Positions 5,214 through 12,581 of a stretch of 13,546 nt of DNA are shown here, piece by piece; position 1 is the first letter of the stretch, and each line of letters begins with the position of its first letter. The notes beneath the pieces were generated by a model. The model saw only the letters and a list, made by a program, of their open reading frames with translations, did no database searches and was not told where the DNA came from. This DNA comes from an uncultured Collinsella sp. (GTDB lineage Bacteria > Actinomycetota > Coriobacteriia > Coriobacteriales > Coriobacteriaceae). The stretch covers positions 1 through 13,546 of the forward strand of contig USHR01000033.1 of the NCBI GenBank assembly GCA_900554495.1, given 5' to 3'. The translations under genes were made by a program, and so were the position numbers.

Positions 5214-7244
5214 ATGACCACACCTGCATCCAAGCTGCTCCAGCCCATTACGGTTGGCCCCCTTGAGCTCAAGAACCGCATTATGTTTCCGCCGCTGACC
5301 ACCGGCTACGAGGAGCGTGACGGTTCCATCGGCGAGCGCAGCCTGGCTTTTTACGAGCGCTTGGCCCGTGGCGGCGTGAGCTACATCGTCATCGGCGACG
5401 TCGCTCCCGTCATGACCGCAAGCCCCACGCCCAAGCTGGCAACCGACGCCCAGATCCCCACGTTTAAGGCGCTGGCCGATGCCGTCCACAAGCACGGCGC
5501 CAAGGTCGCGCTGCAGCTGTTCCACCCCGAGTACGATGTGCCCGGTGTCGGCCGCATGGTCATGGGCTCCATGGCTGCCGCCAAGGCCGCGCAGGAGGCC
5601 AAGGCCGCCGGCGACGAGGAGACCTTTGCCGCCAAGATGGCCGAGTCCAACGAGATCCGCAACCAGGCCTACGCCAAGCTGCACCACGACATGCAGCACT
5701 TTGTGAACGAGGCGAGCGTAGAGCAGCTCACCCAGATCAAGGAGGCCATCGCCGCCTCGGCCGCCCGCGCGGAGCAGGCCGGCATCGACGCCATCGAGGT
5801 CCACGGCGACCGCTTGGTGGGTTCGCTGTGCTCGGCCATCCTCAACCAGCGCGCCGACGAGTACGGCGGCTCGTTCGAGAACCGCGTCCGCTACGCGCTG
5901 GAGGTCGTCGCCGCCATTAAGGAAGCCGCGCCGCAGCTGATGGTGGAGTACAAGCTCCCCGTGATCATGGAGAACCCCGACGGCACGCCGCGCGGCAAGG
6001 GCGGCCTGCAGCCTGACGAGGCCTGCGAGTTCGCCAAGCTACTCGAGGGCGCGGGCATCGATATGATTCAGGTCGCACAGGCCAACCACACCGGCAACAT
6101 GGGCGACACCATTCCGCCCATGGGCGCCATGCCCTACAACTGGACGCTGCCCGTGGCCGAGCGCGTCAAGGCCCTGGTCTCCGTGCCGGTGGCAACCGTC
6201 GGCCGCGTTGTCTCGGTTGAGGCCGGCGAGAAGATTCTGGAAGACGGCGCGGCCGATATCATCGCCTATGGCCGCTCGCTCATGTGCGACCCCGACATTG
6301 CGCTGAAGGCCGCCACGGGTGAGCCCATCCGCGAGTGCCTCAACTGCAACAAGGGCTGCGTCGACGCGATTCAAAATCGCAAGTACATCTCGTGCGTGCT
6401 CAATGCCGAGAACGGCGACGAGGCGACCATCGCCATTAAGCCGGGCGAGGGCGACAAGAAGATCGCCGTGGTGGGCGGCGGCATCGCCGGCCTGGAGGCC
6501 GCACGCGTGGCGGCCAAGCGCGGCTACGACGTGACCATCTACGAGGCGAGCGATCACTTGGGCGGCCAGATTGTGCTGGCGGCTGCGCCTCCGCGCAAGG
6601 ACGAGATCATGCGCTCGGTCGAGTACTACGAGAAGATTCTGCCTGGCCTGGGCGTGAAGGTCGAGCTCAACCACGTCGCTAGCCCCGCGGACCTCAACGC
6701 CGCCGATGCCGCGATTGTGGCTATGGGCGCGCACGACGTGGTCATCCCCGTTCCGGGTGGCGACTCGGACAAGGTCGTCTCGAGCTGGGACGTGCTGGCC
6801 GGCAAGGTGGAGCTCAGCGGCCGCGTCGCCGTCATTGGCGGTGGCCTGGTGGGCACCGAGACCGCCGAGTATCTGCTGCAGCACGGCTGCGAGGTGGCGA
6901 TCGTGGAGATGCTCGACAAGATTGCCGCGGGCGAGTCCGAGACCATTCTGCCGCTGATTATGAGCGACTTTGCCGAGCACAACGTGGAGCAGCACGTGAA
7001 GACCCGCCTGACCGCCATTACCGACGAGGGCGTGGAGGCTGTTCGCACCACCGAGGACGGCGCCGAGGAGCCGGTGAAGATCGCCTGCGATTACGTGGTG
7101 ATGGCCGTGGGCTCCAAGGCCAACGCGTTTGACCTGGATGGCGTGACGGTGCCCGTGACCTGCGTGGGCGACTGCTCGGGTGAGCGCACCGCCGACATTG
7201 CGAGTGCCATTCGCACGGCGTATCACGCGGCCAACGAGCTGTAG
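5214..7244 (+). CDS. FMN/FAD/4Fe-4S flavoprotein of the Old Yellow Enzyme family (NADH:flavin oxidoreductase, 2-enoate/2,4-dienoyl-CoA reductase type)
   Basis: 676-residue, probably cytosolic, oxygen-sensitive ene-reductase-type enzyme. Relatives (FadH, 2-enoate reductase, BaiCD/BaiH) move electrons from NAD(P)H through FAD and a 4Fe-4S cluster to FMN to reduce activated C=C bonds. Order seen: an FMN TIM barrel (about 8-365) with NRIMFPP, QLFHP, EVHG (His197) and DEYGGSFENR; a cluster site CxxCxxxC-x11-C (Cys375, 378, 382, 394); an FAD Rossmann motif VVGGGIAGLEAA (about 419-430); and a second nucleotide-binding motif VIGGGLVGTETAEYL (about 540-554). Oddities: a ~45-residue Ala/Lys/Glu-rich helical insertion (about 119-163), and Arg200 where relatives have the second His/Asn of the HGxH pair. 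ATG 5214 has AGAGGA seven bases upstream, whereas ATG 5208 abuts it. The substrate is unknown. The gene stands alone between the repeat array and a strong terminator. Confidence 0.9.
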   Translation: MTTPASKLLQPITVGPLELKNRIMFPPLTTGYEERDGSIGERSLAFYERLARGGVSYIVIGDVAPVMTASPTPKLATDAQIPTFKALADAVHKHGAKVALQLFHPEYDVPGVGRMVMGSMAAAKAAQEAKAAGDEETFAAKMAESNEIRNQAYAKLHHDMQHFVNEASVEQLTQIKEAIAASAARAEQAGIDAIEVHGDRLVGSLCSAILNQRADEYGGSFENRVRYALEVVAAIKEAAPQLMVEYKLPVIMENPDGTPRGKGGLQPDEACEFAKLLEGAGIDMIQVAQANHTGNMGDTIPPMGAMPYNWTLPVAERVKALVSVPVATVGRVVSVEAGEKILEDGAADIIAYGRSLMCDPDIALKAATGEPIRECLNCNKGCVDAIQNRKYISCVLNAENGDEATIAIKPGEGDKKIAVVGGGIAGLEAARVAAKRGYDVTIYEASDHLGGQIVLAAAPPRKDEIMRSVEYYEKILPGLGVKVELNHVASPADLNAADAAIVAMGAHDVVIPVPGGDSDKVVSSWDVLAGKVELSGRVAVIGGGLVGTETAEYLLQHGCEVAIVEMLDKIAAGESETILPLIMSDFAEHNVEQHVKTRLTAITDEGVEAVRTTEDGAEEPVKIACDYVVMAVGSKANAFDLDGVTVPVTCVGDCSGERTADIASAIRTAYHAANEL

Positions 7245-7260
7245 TTGAACATCGCGGCCA

Positions 7261-7290
7261 GGCGGGGCGGTAGCACGGATCCGCCTCGCC
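7261..7290 (+). other. GC-rich hairpin just after the flavoenzyme gene
   Basis: GGCGGGGCGG (7261-7270) pairs with CCGCCTCGCC (7281-7290) with one G-T pair and a ten-base loop. It begins 16 bases after the stop codon and has no T run. It probably stabilises the mRNA 3' end or pauses polymerase ahead of the true terminator at 7320. Confidence 0.5.
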
Positions 7291-7319
7291 CGGCTGTGTC
7301 CCGTCGGGTGTCAACCGGT

Positions 7320-7360
7320 GCGGGGCCTGCAAGCGCAGCAGGTCCCGCCCTTTTTGTTTT
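7320..7360 (+). terminator. Rho-independent terminator of the flavoenzyme gene
   Basis: GCGGGGCCTGC (7320-7330) pairs with GCAGGTCCCGC (7338-7348), ten Watson-Crick pairs and one G-T, around a seven-base loop. CC and then TTTTTGTTTT (7351-7360) follow. Confidence 0.92.
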
Positions 7361-7564
7361 GCTCCGGTGGATGGCAATGCGAGGTAATCATGAGGAGTGA
7401 GGACGTCTACTGCCTTGCAGATCACTCAAAAATATTGGGGGAGGGGTTAATAACTATATCCTCTATACCAAAGGACATAAAGAGATGCCAATTTTGTTGA
7501 CAAGCGAATGACGATTAGCTGCGAGTCAGCTACCAGCGTAAATAATCGATAAAGAAATGTCGTA

Positions 7565-7578
7565 ATTTGGTGCCAAAT
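7565..7578. promoter_or_regulatory. Palindrome ATTTGG-TG-CCAAAT, possible operator
   Basis: Six-base arms are perfectly complementary around a two-base centre. It lies about 65 bases upstream of the predicted -10 of the HTH gene. A dimeric regulator could bind it, and self-regulation by the HTH protein is conceivable but unsupported. Confidence 0.3.
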
Positions 7579-7631
7579 GCCCAGATAACGCCGCGTCTAT
7601 TTTAATTAACTGCTTTGAGCAAACAGTAAAA

Positions 7632-7640
7632 TGCTACTAT
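7632..7640 (+). promoter_or_regulatory. Candidate extended -10 promoter for the HTH gene
   Basis: TGC-TACTAT has the extended -10 TGn element directly before a 4/6 -10 box. TTGAGC at 7615-7620 resembles a -35 but is only 14 bases away. The predicted leader is about 40 bases. Confidence 0.35.
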
Positions 7641-7684
7641 CTAACTTGCACGTAAGAAAGCAGATTAACGGCTAAGGCTAAGAA

Positions 7685-8089
7685 GTGGCAGGTATGTCGG
7701 AAGCAACTAGGACTCGCACGCATGCGCCCGAGGTTAGGCAGCGCGCCGTCGAGATCCTCCAAGAGGGGGTCGGTCATCGCGCTCTCGCCGCGGAGCTTGG
7801 CATTCCCCAGGCCACGGCTCGTCAGTGGGCCCGCGCGTATGCCGTGGGCGGTGCCGACGCCGTTCTCAATGCCGGTTCGCATCATCACACCTATTCGTAC
7901 GACGTAAAGCTCGCTGTGGTTAAGGACCGTCTGGAAAACGGCTTGACGGTTCGCGAGGCCATGATCAAGCACAAGATTCCCAGCGAGTCTTCGGTCAAGG
8001 CTTGGTGCCGTCAGTACCGCGAGAGCGGTGAGTCCGCACTGGTCGATAAGCCGCGCGGTCGCAAGCCGCGCGTTAAAAAGGCGGAATAG
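7685..8089 (+). CDS. Orphan double helix-turn-helix protein, IS3/IS150 OrfA (InsJ)-like
   Basis: 134 residues with two tandem HTH modules. The first is APEVRQRAVEILQEG...ALAAELGIPQATARQWARAYAVGGADAV; the second is SYDVKLAVVKDRLENGLTVREAMIKHKI...SVKAWCRQYRESGESALVDKPRGRKPR, ending in a basic tail. This is the architecture of the DNA-binding OrfA of IS150-type IS3-family elements, where OrfB carries the DDE integrase. No OrfB follows: a strong terminator starts 12 bases after the stop, and I see no terminal inverted repeats or target duplication. An A5G run (8075-8080) sits where IS3 elements have a frameshift signal but is not a canonical slippery heptamer. The GTG start at 7685 has AAGG seven bases upstream; ATG at 7694 is the alternative start. 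It is either an IS remnant or a domesticated regulator. Confidence 0.75.
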   Translation: MAGMSEATRTRTHAPEVRQRAVEILQEGVGHRALAAELGIPQATARQWARAYAVGGADAVLNAGSHHHTYSYDVKLAVVKDRLENGLTVREAMIKHKIPSESSVKAWCRQYRESGESALVDKPRGRKPRVKKAE

Positions 8090-8101
8090 CGAACGGGATG
8101 G

Positions 8102-8124
8102 TGCGCCCACAGGGGCGCATTTTT
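8102..8124 (+). terminator. Rho-independent terminator of the HTH gene
   Basis: TGCGCCC (8102-8108) pairs perfectly with GGGCGCA (8113-8119) around a four-base loop, followed by five T (8120-8124). It separates the HTH gene from the hydrogenase operon. Confidence 0.92.
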
Positions 8125-8312
8125 CTTACCGCGCCAACTTTTTGGACCGGCGCGAGCCTATCGGGACATCCTCCAACGTAGTCAATAAACCGCGCGCAGT
8201 GGCCCGCGCGTCTGTCGTTGCGGTAAGGGAGCGTCACCCCTCTACTCCAATGCGGACGTACCCTTGCCCCGTACGCCTAAAACTCCCCAGTTGACCGAAA
8301 ACCTGCCGCCGC

Positions 8313-8346
8313 TATTCCTCAATTGAGCTATAACGTTAAACAATTG
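8313..8346 (+). promoter_or_regulatory. Palindrome-rich promoter region of the hydrogenase operon
   Basis: CTCAATTGAG (8318-8327) is a perfect palindrome immediately before TATAAC (8329-8334), a 5/6 match to the -10 box. A second palindrome, TAACGTTA (8331-8338), overlaps that box, and CAATTG recurs at 8341-8346. No good -35 is placed for TATAAC. TTGACC (8291-8296) with TATTCC (8313-8318), 16 bases apart, is an alternative pair. The layout suits a repressor that covers the -10, for example a redox sensor, but no known operator consensus is recognised. The rest of the 8125-8374 gap shows only a CGTAC/GTACG inverted repeat (8257-8275). Confidence 0.4.
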
Positions 8347-8374
8347 CAGCGTTTTTGCATGGGGGAGTGATGGT

Positions 8375-11257
8375 ATGACGCTACTGTATTTCCTTACCCT
8401 GTTTCCGCTGGTACCGGCGCTGGGCATGCTGCTCGCGCGCGGTGACCGCGCCCGCGATGCGGTGGGGCTCATAGGCTCCGGCATTATTATGGCGGTGACA
8501 GTTGTAGTCGCCGTCATGTTTTTTGGCATGGGTCCGCAGAGCTTTGAGGTTGCCTCCGGCACCTCGCATGTGCTCTCGATCATCAGCTCCGTCATCGACG
8601 TCATCCTGTGCGCCGTAATCCTGTACAACGCGTACAAATATAGGAACGCGCTCGCCACGGTGCTCGGCATAGTCCAGCTGGTGGGCTCGTTCGCCTTTGC
8701 AGCCATGACGCTGCCCGCGGTCGAAGCCGTCACGGCGACGCCGCTCTACCTGGACTACATGAGCGTGATCATGGTCCTCGCCGTCGGCATTGTTGGCAGC
8801 CTCATCTGCGTGTATGCCTTGGGTTATATGAAGGACTTCCAGGCCCACGACGAGCACGAGGCCGCACTGCGCGGGCAGACCGCGCCCGACCGTCGCCCGC
8901 AGTTCCTGGCGCTTATGTTCCTGTTCCTCTCGGCCATGTTCGTCATCGTGACGAGCGACAACCTTGAGTGGCTGTTCTGCGGCTGGGAAATCACCACCGT
9001 GTGCTCGTTCCTTATGATTGGCTACACGCGCACGCCCGAGGCCATCAAGAACGCTTTCACCCAGATCATCCTCAACATGCTGGGCGGTATCGCGTTTTTG
9101 GCGGGCCTTATGTTCTTGCACGTTAACGGCATGCCGCTGACCATCTCGGGCATGATCGAGCTTTCCGGCGCCGGTACCGCGCAATCCGCACTGCTGGTGA
9201 TGCCGGTCATCCTGTTGTCGCTCGCCGCACTCACCAAGGCCGCACAGATGCCGTTCCACACGTGGCTGTTGGGTGCTATGGTTGCCCCCACTCCCACGAG
9301 CGCCCTGCTGCACTCGTCAACCATGGTTAAAGCCGGCGTGTTCCTAATGGTCAAGCTGAGCCCGCTCTATGCTATCTATCCCGTAACCGGCTTTATGGTC
9401 ACGAGTGTGGGCGCCATCACGTTTTTGCTTGCTGCCCTCATGGCCATCTCGCAGAGCAACGCCAAACGCGTGCTCGCGTACTCCACCATTTCCAACTTGG
9501 GCCTCATCAGTGCCTGCCTGGGTGTCGGCGCGCCCGAGGCCGTATGGGCGGCCATCTTTCTGATCCTGTTCCACACGGTGGCAAAGTCGCTGCTGTTCCT
9601 GTGCGTGGGCACGGCCGAGCATCATATCGGCAGCCGCGATATCGAGGACATGGACGGTATGTTCAGCCGCATGCCGCACCTGACGCGTCTGATGATGCTG
9701 GGCATCATGGGCATGTTTGTGGCGCCGTTTGGCATGCTCGTGTCCAAGTGGGGCGCCCTGGTGGCGTTCGCGCAGACTGGCAACGTGCTCATGATCATGG
9801 TGCTGGCCTTTGGCTCGGCCGCGACGTTCTTCTTCTGGGGCAAGTGGCTTGCCAAGCTTTCGGGTGTCGACCCCACGGCTCAAAACGTTGAGGTCAATGT
9901 CCATAAGACCGAATGGATGGCGCTCAACACCATCGCCGCGCTGCTGATTCTGTGCTGCGTGGCGTTCCCGGTTATCTCGAGCGGTCTGGTGTCGCCTTAC
10001 TTGGCCATGGTGTTTGGCCGCGTGCCGTACGTTATTGGCAAGGACGCCATGTACCTGATGGTGGTTATCGTGGCGTTTATCGCCGTGGTGCTGCTGACTT
10101 CATTCCGCGTGAGCAACAAACCGCACGTCAACGTGTACCTTTCGGGCGTGGGGACCGACAAATATCGCCATTTCCGCGGCTCGATGGGACACGAGGTGAA
10201 GGCCGAAAAGCGCAATTGGTACTCGGAGGACGCCCTTGGCGAGAAGCGTATTGGCCCCGCGGGTAGCGTCGTGTGCTGCAGCATTATCTTGTTTGCGCTG
10301 CTGTGTTGCGCGTGGATTGGGCCCGAGCGACTTGCCATGAGTGCGCCCTCGGTGCTGCGCGGCAAGTATTTTGAAGGTTCGGGCGTCGTGGGCATTTTTA
10401 TTGGCACCGTGGCATTTGCCTTACTGGCGCCGCTTGTGGGCGGCCTGATCGACGGCATCGACCGCAAGCTGTCCGCCCGCATGCAGGGCCGCGTGGGCCC
10501 GCGCCTGCTGCAGCCCTTCTACGACGTTGCCAAGCTGCTGCGCAAGGCCCCCGCCAGCGTAAACACCATGGACGATACCTATATGGCGTGCGCGCTCATC
10601 TTTACCGTGGTGGGCGGCGGCATCTTTGTGTCGGGCTCTAACACGCTACTGTGCGCTTTTATGGTGACGCTCGCCGCGATCTTTGTGGTGCTGGCGTCCG
10701 CCTCGACGCAAAGCCCGTTTGCCCAGGTTGGCGCCGATCGTGAGTTACTGCAGGTTATGAGTTACGAGCCCGCCGTTTTGCTGATGAGCGTGGGCCTGTA
10801 TCTTGCCACCGACAGCTTCGATTCCATTGCCGTGACGGGGCAGTCGGCCCCCATCATCGTGCACAGCGCGCCCATTTTCCTCGCGTTGCTCGCGGTGCTT
10901 ACCATCAAGCTGCGCAAGTCGCCGTTTGACCTTTCGTACTCGCATCATGCGCATCAGGAGATCGTCCAGGGCGTCGCCACCGAGATGAGCGGCGGCACGC
11001 TGGCCAAGATGACCCTTATGCACTGGTGCGAGACCGTGCTGTTTTTGATGTGGGTGGGCATGTTCTTTGTCTGGGACAACCCCGTGAGCTGGGTTGTAGC
11101 CCTGGTCGTGATGGCCGCGACGTATTTTGTCGAGGTCCTGATCGACAACACCTTCGCACGCAGCACCTGGCGCAGCTGCTTTAGACTCGGATGGGGCGTG
11201 GCGCTGGTGTTTGGCCTGCTCAACCTTATGCCCATCCTCGTCGACGTGTTTATTTAG
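8375..11257 (+). CDS. echAB: Fused EchA-EchB membrane subunit of energy-converting [NiFe] hydrogenase (NuoL/antiporter-like + NuoH-like)
   Basis: 960-residue, many-spanning membrane protein joining two subunits that are normally separate. Residues 1-~650 are the antiporter-like ion-translocating subunit (EchA; NuoL/MrpA relatives). They keep the channel residues: Glu205 in FCGWE, Lys288 in LTKAAQMPFHTWLLGAM with His295, LLHSSTMVKAG, and His400/Lys404 in HTVAKSLLFL. Residues ~670-960 (291, the usual length of EchB alone) are NuoH-like: ARMQGRVGPRLLQPFYD (around 700-717), DRELLQVMSYEPAVLL and SPFDLSYSHHAHQEIVQG (Glu862), the loop that contacts the soluble arm. The frame is uninterrupted, with a hydrophobic helix (about 633-651) before the EchB part. 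ATG 8375 has GGAG eight bases upstream. Its stop overlaps the ribosome site of echC, so it is the first operon gene. The role is H+ or Na+ pumping coupled to ferredoxin-linked H2 turnover; that assignment is from family knowledge. Confidence 0.9.
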   Translation: MTLLYFLTLFPLVPALGMLLARGDRARDAVGLIGSGIIMAVTVVVAVMFFGMGPQSFEVASGTSHVLSIISSVIDVILCAVILYNAYKYRNALATVLGIVQLVGSFAFAAMTLPAVEAVTATPLYLDYMSVIMVLAVGIVGSLICVYALGYMKDFQAHDEHEAALRGQTAPDRRPQFLALMFLFLSAMFVIVTSDNLEWLFCGWEITTVCSFLMIGYTRTPEAIKNAFTQIILNMLGGIAFLAGLMFLHVNGMPLTISGMIELSGAGTAQSALLVMPVILLSLAALTKAAQMPFHTWLLGAMVAPTPTSALLHSSTMVKAGVFLMVKLSPLYAIYPVTGFMVTSVGAITFLLAALMAISQSNAKRVLAYSTISNLGLISACLGVGAPEAVWAAIFLILFHTVAKSLLFLCVGTAEHHIGSRDIEDMDGMFSRMPHLTRLMMLGIMGMFVAPFGMLVSKWGALVAFAQTGNVLMIMVLAFGSAATFFFWGKWLAKLSGVDPTAQNVEVNVHKTEWMALNTIAALLILCCVAFPVISSGLVSPYLAMVFGRVPYVIGKDAMYLMVVIVAFIAVVLLTSFRVSNKPHVNVYLSGVGTDKYRHFRGSMGHEVKAEKRNWYSEDALGEKRIGPAGSVVCCSIILFALLCCAWIGPERLAMSAPSVLRGKYFEGSGVVGIFIGTVAFALLAPLVGGLIDGIDRKLSARMQGRVGPRLLQPFYDVAKLLRKAPASVNTMDDTYMACALIFTVVGGGIFVSGSNTLLCAFMVTLAAIFVVLASASTQSPFAQVGADRELLQVMSYEPAVLLMSVGLYLATDSFDSIAVTGQSAPIIVHSAPIFLALLAVLTIKLRKSPFDLSYSHHAHQEIVQGVATEMSGGTLAKMTLMHWCETVLFLMWVGMFFVWDNPVSWVVALVVMAATYFVEVLIDNTFARSTWRSCFRLGWGVALVFGLLNLMPILVDVFI

Positions 11258-11269
11258 GAGGCGGCATCC

Positions 11270-11860
11270 ATGGATCATAAAATGTCGCGCTCGCCGTGGG
11301 TTATTCATTACGACGGCTCGAGCTGCAACGGATGCGATATCGAGGTGCTGGCCTCGCTCACGCCGCTGTTCGATGCGGAGCGCTTTGGCGTGGTCAACAC
11401 CGGCAACCCCAAGCATGCGGATATCTTTTTGGTGACGGGGTCGGTCAATGCCCAGAACCTGCCCGTCGTGCGCCAGATCTACAGCCAGATGCTCGAGCCC
11501 AAGTGCGTGGTGGCGTGCGGCATTTGCGCGTGTTCGGGCGGCGTATTCCGCGATGCCTATAACGTGATCGGCGGCGTGGACCGCGCGATTCCCGTGGACG
11601 TGTATGCGCCCGGGTGCGCCATTCGTCCCGAGACCGTGATCGATGCCATCGTGGAGGCGTGCGGCATCCTTGATCAGAAGGAGGCCGTGATGCGCGCCGG
11701 CGGTGACCCGCTTACCGTGGGCGGCGCTGCTACCTGGGATGGCGGCGTCGAGTTGGGCGAGGACGGGTTCGTGGCTGCAGCTGGGGCCGGGGCTGACGGT
11801 GCCGGTGACGCGCCTGCCGAGAAACCCGCAGCGCCCGTCGCTGCAAAGGAGGCCGAGTAA
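11270..11860 (+). CDS. echC: Ech hydrogenase small subunit EchC (NuoB-like) with Ala-rich tail
   Basis: 196 residues. This soluble subunit holds the proximal 4Fe-4S cluster that feeds electrons to the NiFe site. Ligand cysteines are visible as CNGC (Cys19, Cys22), CGICACSGG (Cys86) and PGCAIRP (Cys116), the pattern of NuoB and group 4 hydrogenase small subunits. The conserved domain ends near 145. The last ~50 residues are Gly/Ala/Pro/Glu-rich and probably disordered, and are not part of the usual subunit. The ATG at 11270 lies eight bases after AGGAGG (11256-11261), which overlaps the stop of echAB; ATG 11282 is a weaker alternative. It overlaps echD by one base (TAATG), indicating coupled translation. 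Confidence 0.93.
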   Translation: MDHKMSRSPWVIHYDGSSCNGCDIEVLASLTPLFDAERFGVVNTGNPKHADIFLVTGSVNAQNLPVVRQIYSQMLEPKCVVACGICACSGGVFRDAYNVIGGVDRAIPVDVYAPGCAIRPETVIDAIVEACGILDQKEAVMRAGGDPLTVGGAATWDGGVELGEDGFVAAAGAGADGAGDAPAEKPAAPVAAKEAE

Positions 11861-12576
11861 TGCAAAAGGCTATCTATGCCACCGTTGGGATCGACGAGCT
11901 TCTGTCTCATGTCCAGGCGCTCAAGGGCGTCGGCGCGCGCTTTGTGCAGATGCATGCCGAGCGCTGTGTGGACGACGGATCGTATCGCCTGGTCTATACG
12001 TTTATCAACGTCCGCGCTGCTCAGGAGAATATTGCGCAGGACGGCAGCTATGCGATCGAGAACCTGGTGGTTGAGGGAATTGATCAGTATCAGGAGATTC
12101 CGTCCATCAGCTCATACTATCCGGCGGTATTTCCGTTTGAGAACGAAGCGCACGACCTGTTTGGGCTTGCCATCACCGACATGCAGATCGACTTTAAGGG
12201 CTTTTTCTACCAGGTCTCGACTGCCGAACCCATGAGCGTTATCACGCCCGAGGTGAAGGCCGCACGCGAGAAGGCCATGAAGGTCCGTGCCGCCGCCGAG
12301 GCCAAGGCGCGCAAAGCCGCGGCCGAAAAGGCCGCCGCGGCTGCGGCTGCTGCAGGGGAGGGTGCTGCGAGCGCCGGCGACGCCGCGCGCGCCGCTGCTC
12401 AGCCCGCTGCGGCTGCCGGCTCCGATGCTCAGCACGATGAGGCCGCTGCGAAGGCCGCGCTCAAGGCTGCCGAGATGGAGGCAAAGCTCGCCGCCATGGA
12501 TCCCGAGAAAGCGGCCAAGGTCCGCGCGGCGCTTGCCGCTAAGGCCGCCCGCGACAAGCAGAAAAAGGAGGCGTAA
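11860..12576 (+). CDS. echD: Ech hydrogenase subunit EchD (NuoC-like) with long Ala/Lys/Glu tail
   Basis: 238 residues. The first ~125 match the NuoC/30-kDa-type subunit that packs against the large subunit: a VGIDELLSHV start, LVYTFINV, SISSYYPAVFPFENEAHDLFGLAI (the last part being the family's E-x(2)-D-x-FG signature, about 94-102) and a short ending GFFYQV. Residues ~130-238 are an added Ala/Lys/Glu/Arg-rich tail (EAKARKAAAEKAAAAAAA-type sequence), likely a long charged helix or coiled coil, nearly as long as the domain itself. Ribosome site AAGGAGG is at 11846-11852. The ATG overlaps the stop of echC, and five bases separate its stop from echE. It carries no cofactor ligand motif, as expected for this subunit. 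Confidence 0.9.
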   Translation: MQKAIYATVGIDELLSHVQALKGVGARFVQMHAERCVDDGSYRLVYTFINVRAAQENIAQDGSYAIENLVVEGIDQYQEIPSISSYYPAVFPFENEAHDLFGLAITDMQIDFKGFFYQVSTAEPMSVITPEVKAAREKAMKVRAAAEAKARKAAAEKAAAAAAAAGEGAASAGDAARAAAQPAAAAGSDAQHDEAAAKAALKAAEMEAKLAAMDPEKAAKVRAALAAKAARDKQKKEA

Positions 12577-12581
12577 GGTCC

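Larger units (their letters stand above)
7361..7684. other. AT-rich intergenic island, no confident gene
   Basis: This 324-base gap is visibly richer in A and T than every gene around it, with runs such as TATTTTAATTAAC (7599-7610 region). It contains a weak possible 36-codon frame at 7390-7500 (GAGG five bases before the ATG) that uses ATA, TTA and AGA codons foreign to the neighbours. It also holds a TAGCTG/CAGCTA inverted repeat (7516-7532), the palindrome at 7565-7578 and the promoter of the HTH gene. The composition suggests imported or eroded mobile DNA. I see no RNA gene. Confidence 0.5.

Noticed and set aside
4893..5804. Long minus-strand frame across the repeat array and flavoenzyme start
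   Set aside because: It is a shadow of GC-rich coding bias: it is antisense to a well-supported gene and its protein is Gly/Leu/His-rich with no family pattern.
5214..7244. Bile-acid gene baiCD or baiH
   Set aside because: The domain order fits the wider family, but no other bai genes are nearby and the active-site pair and insertion differ. The specific name is not supported.
7390..7500. 36-residue small protein with GAGG five bases before its ATG
   Set aside because: It is short, uses codons atypical for the genome (ATA, TTA, AGA), lies in an AT-rich intergenic island and resembles nothing I know. Chance cannot be excluded.
8028..8294. Plus-strand frame after the OrfA-like gene as a frameshifted OrfB
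   Set aside because: No DDE residues or integrase similarity. The frame runs through the terminator at 8102-8124 and the A5G run is not a canonical slippery site.
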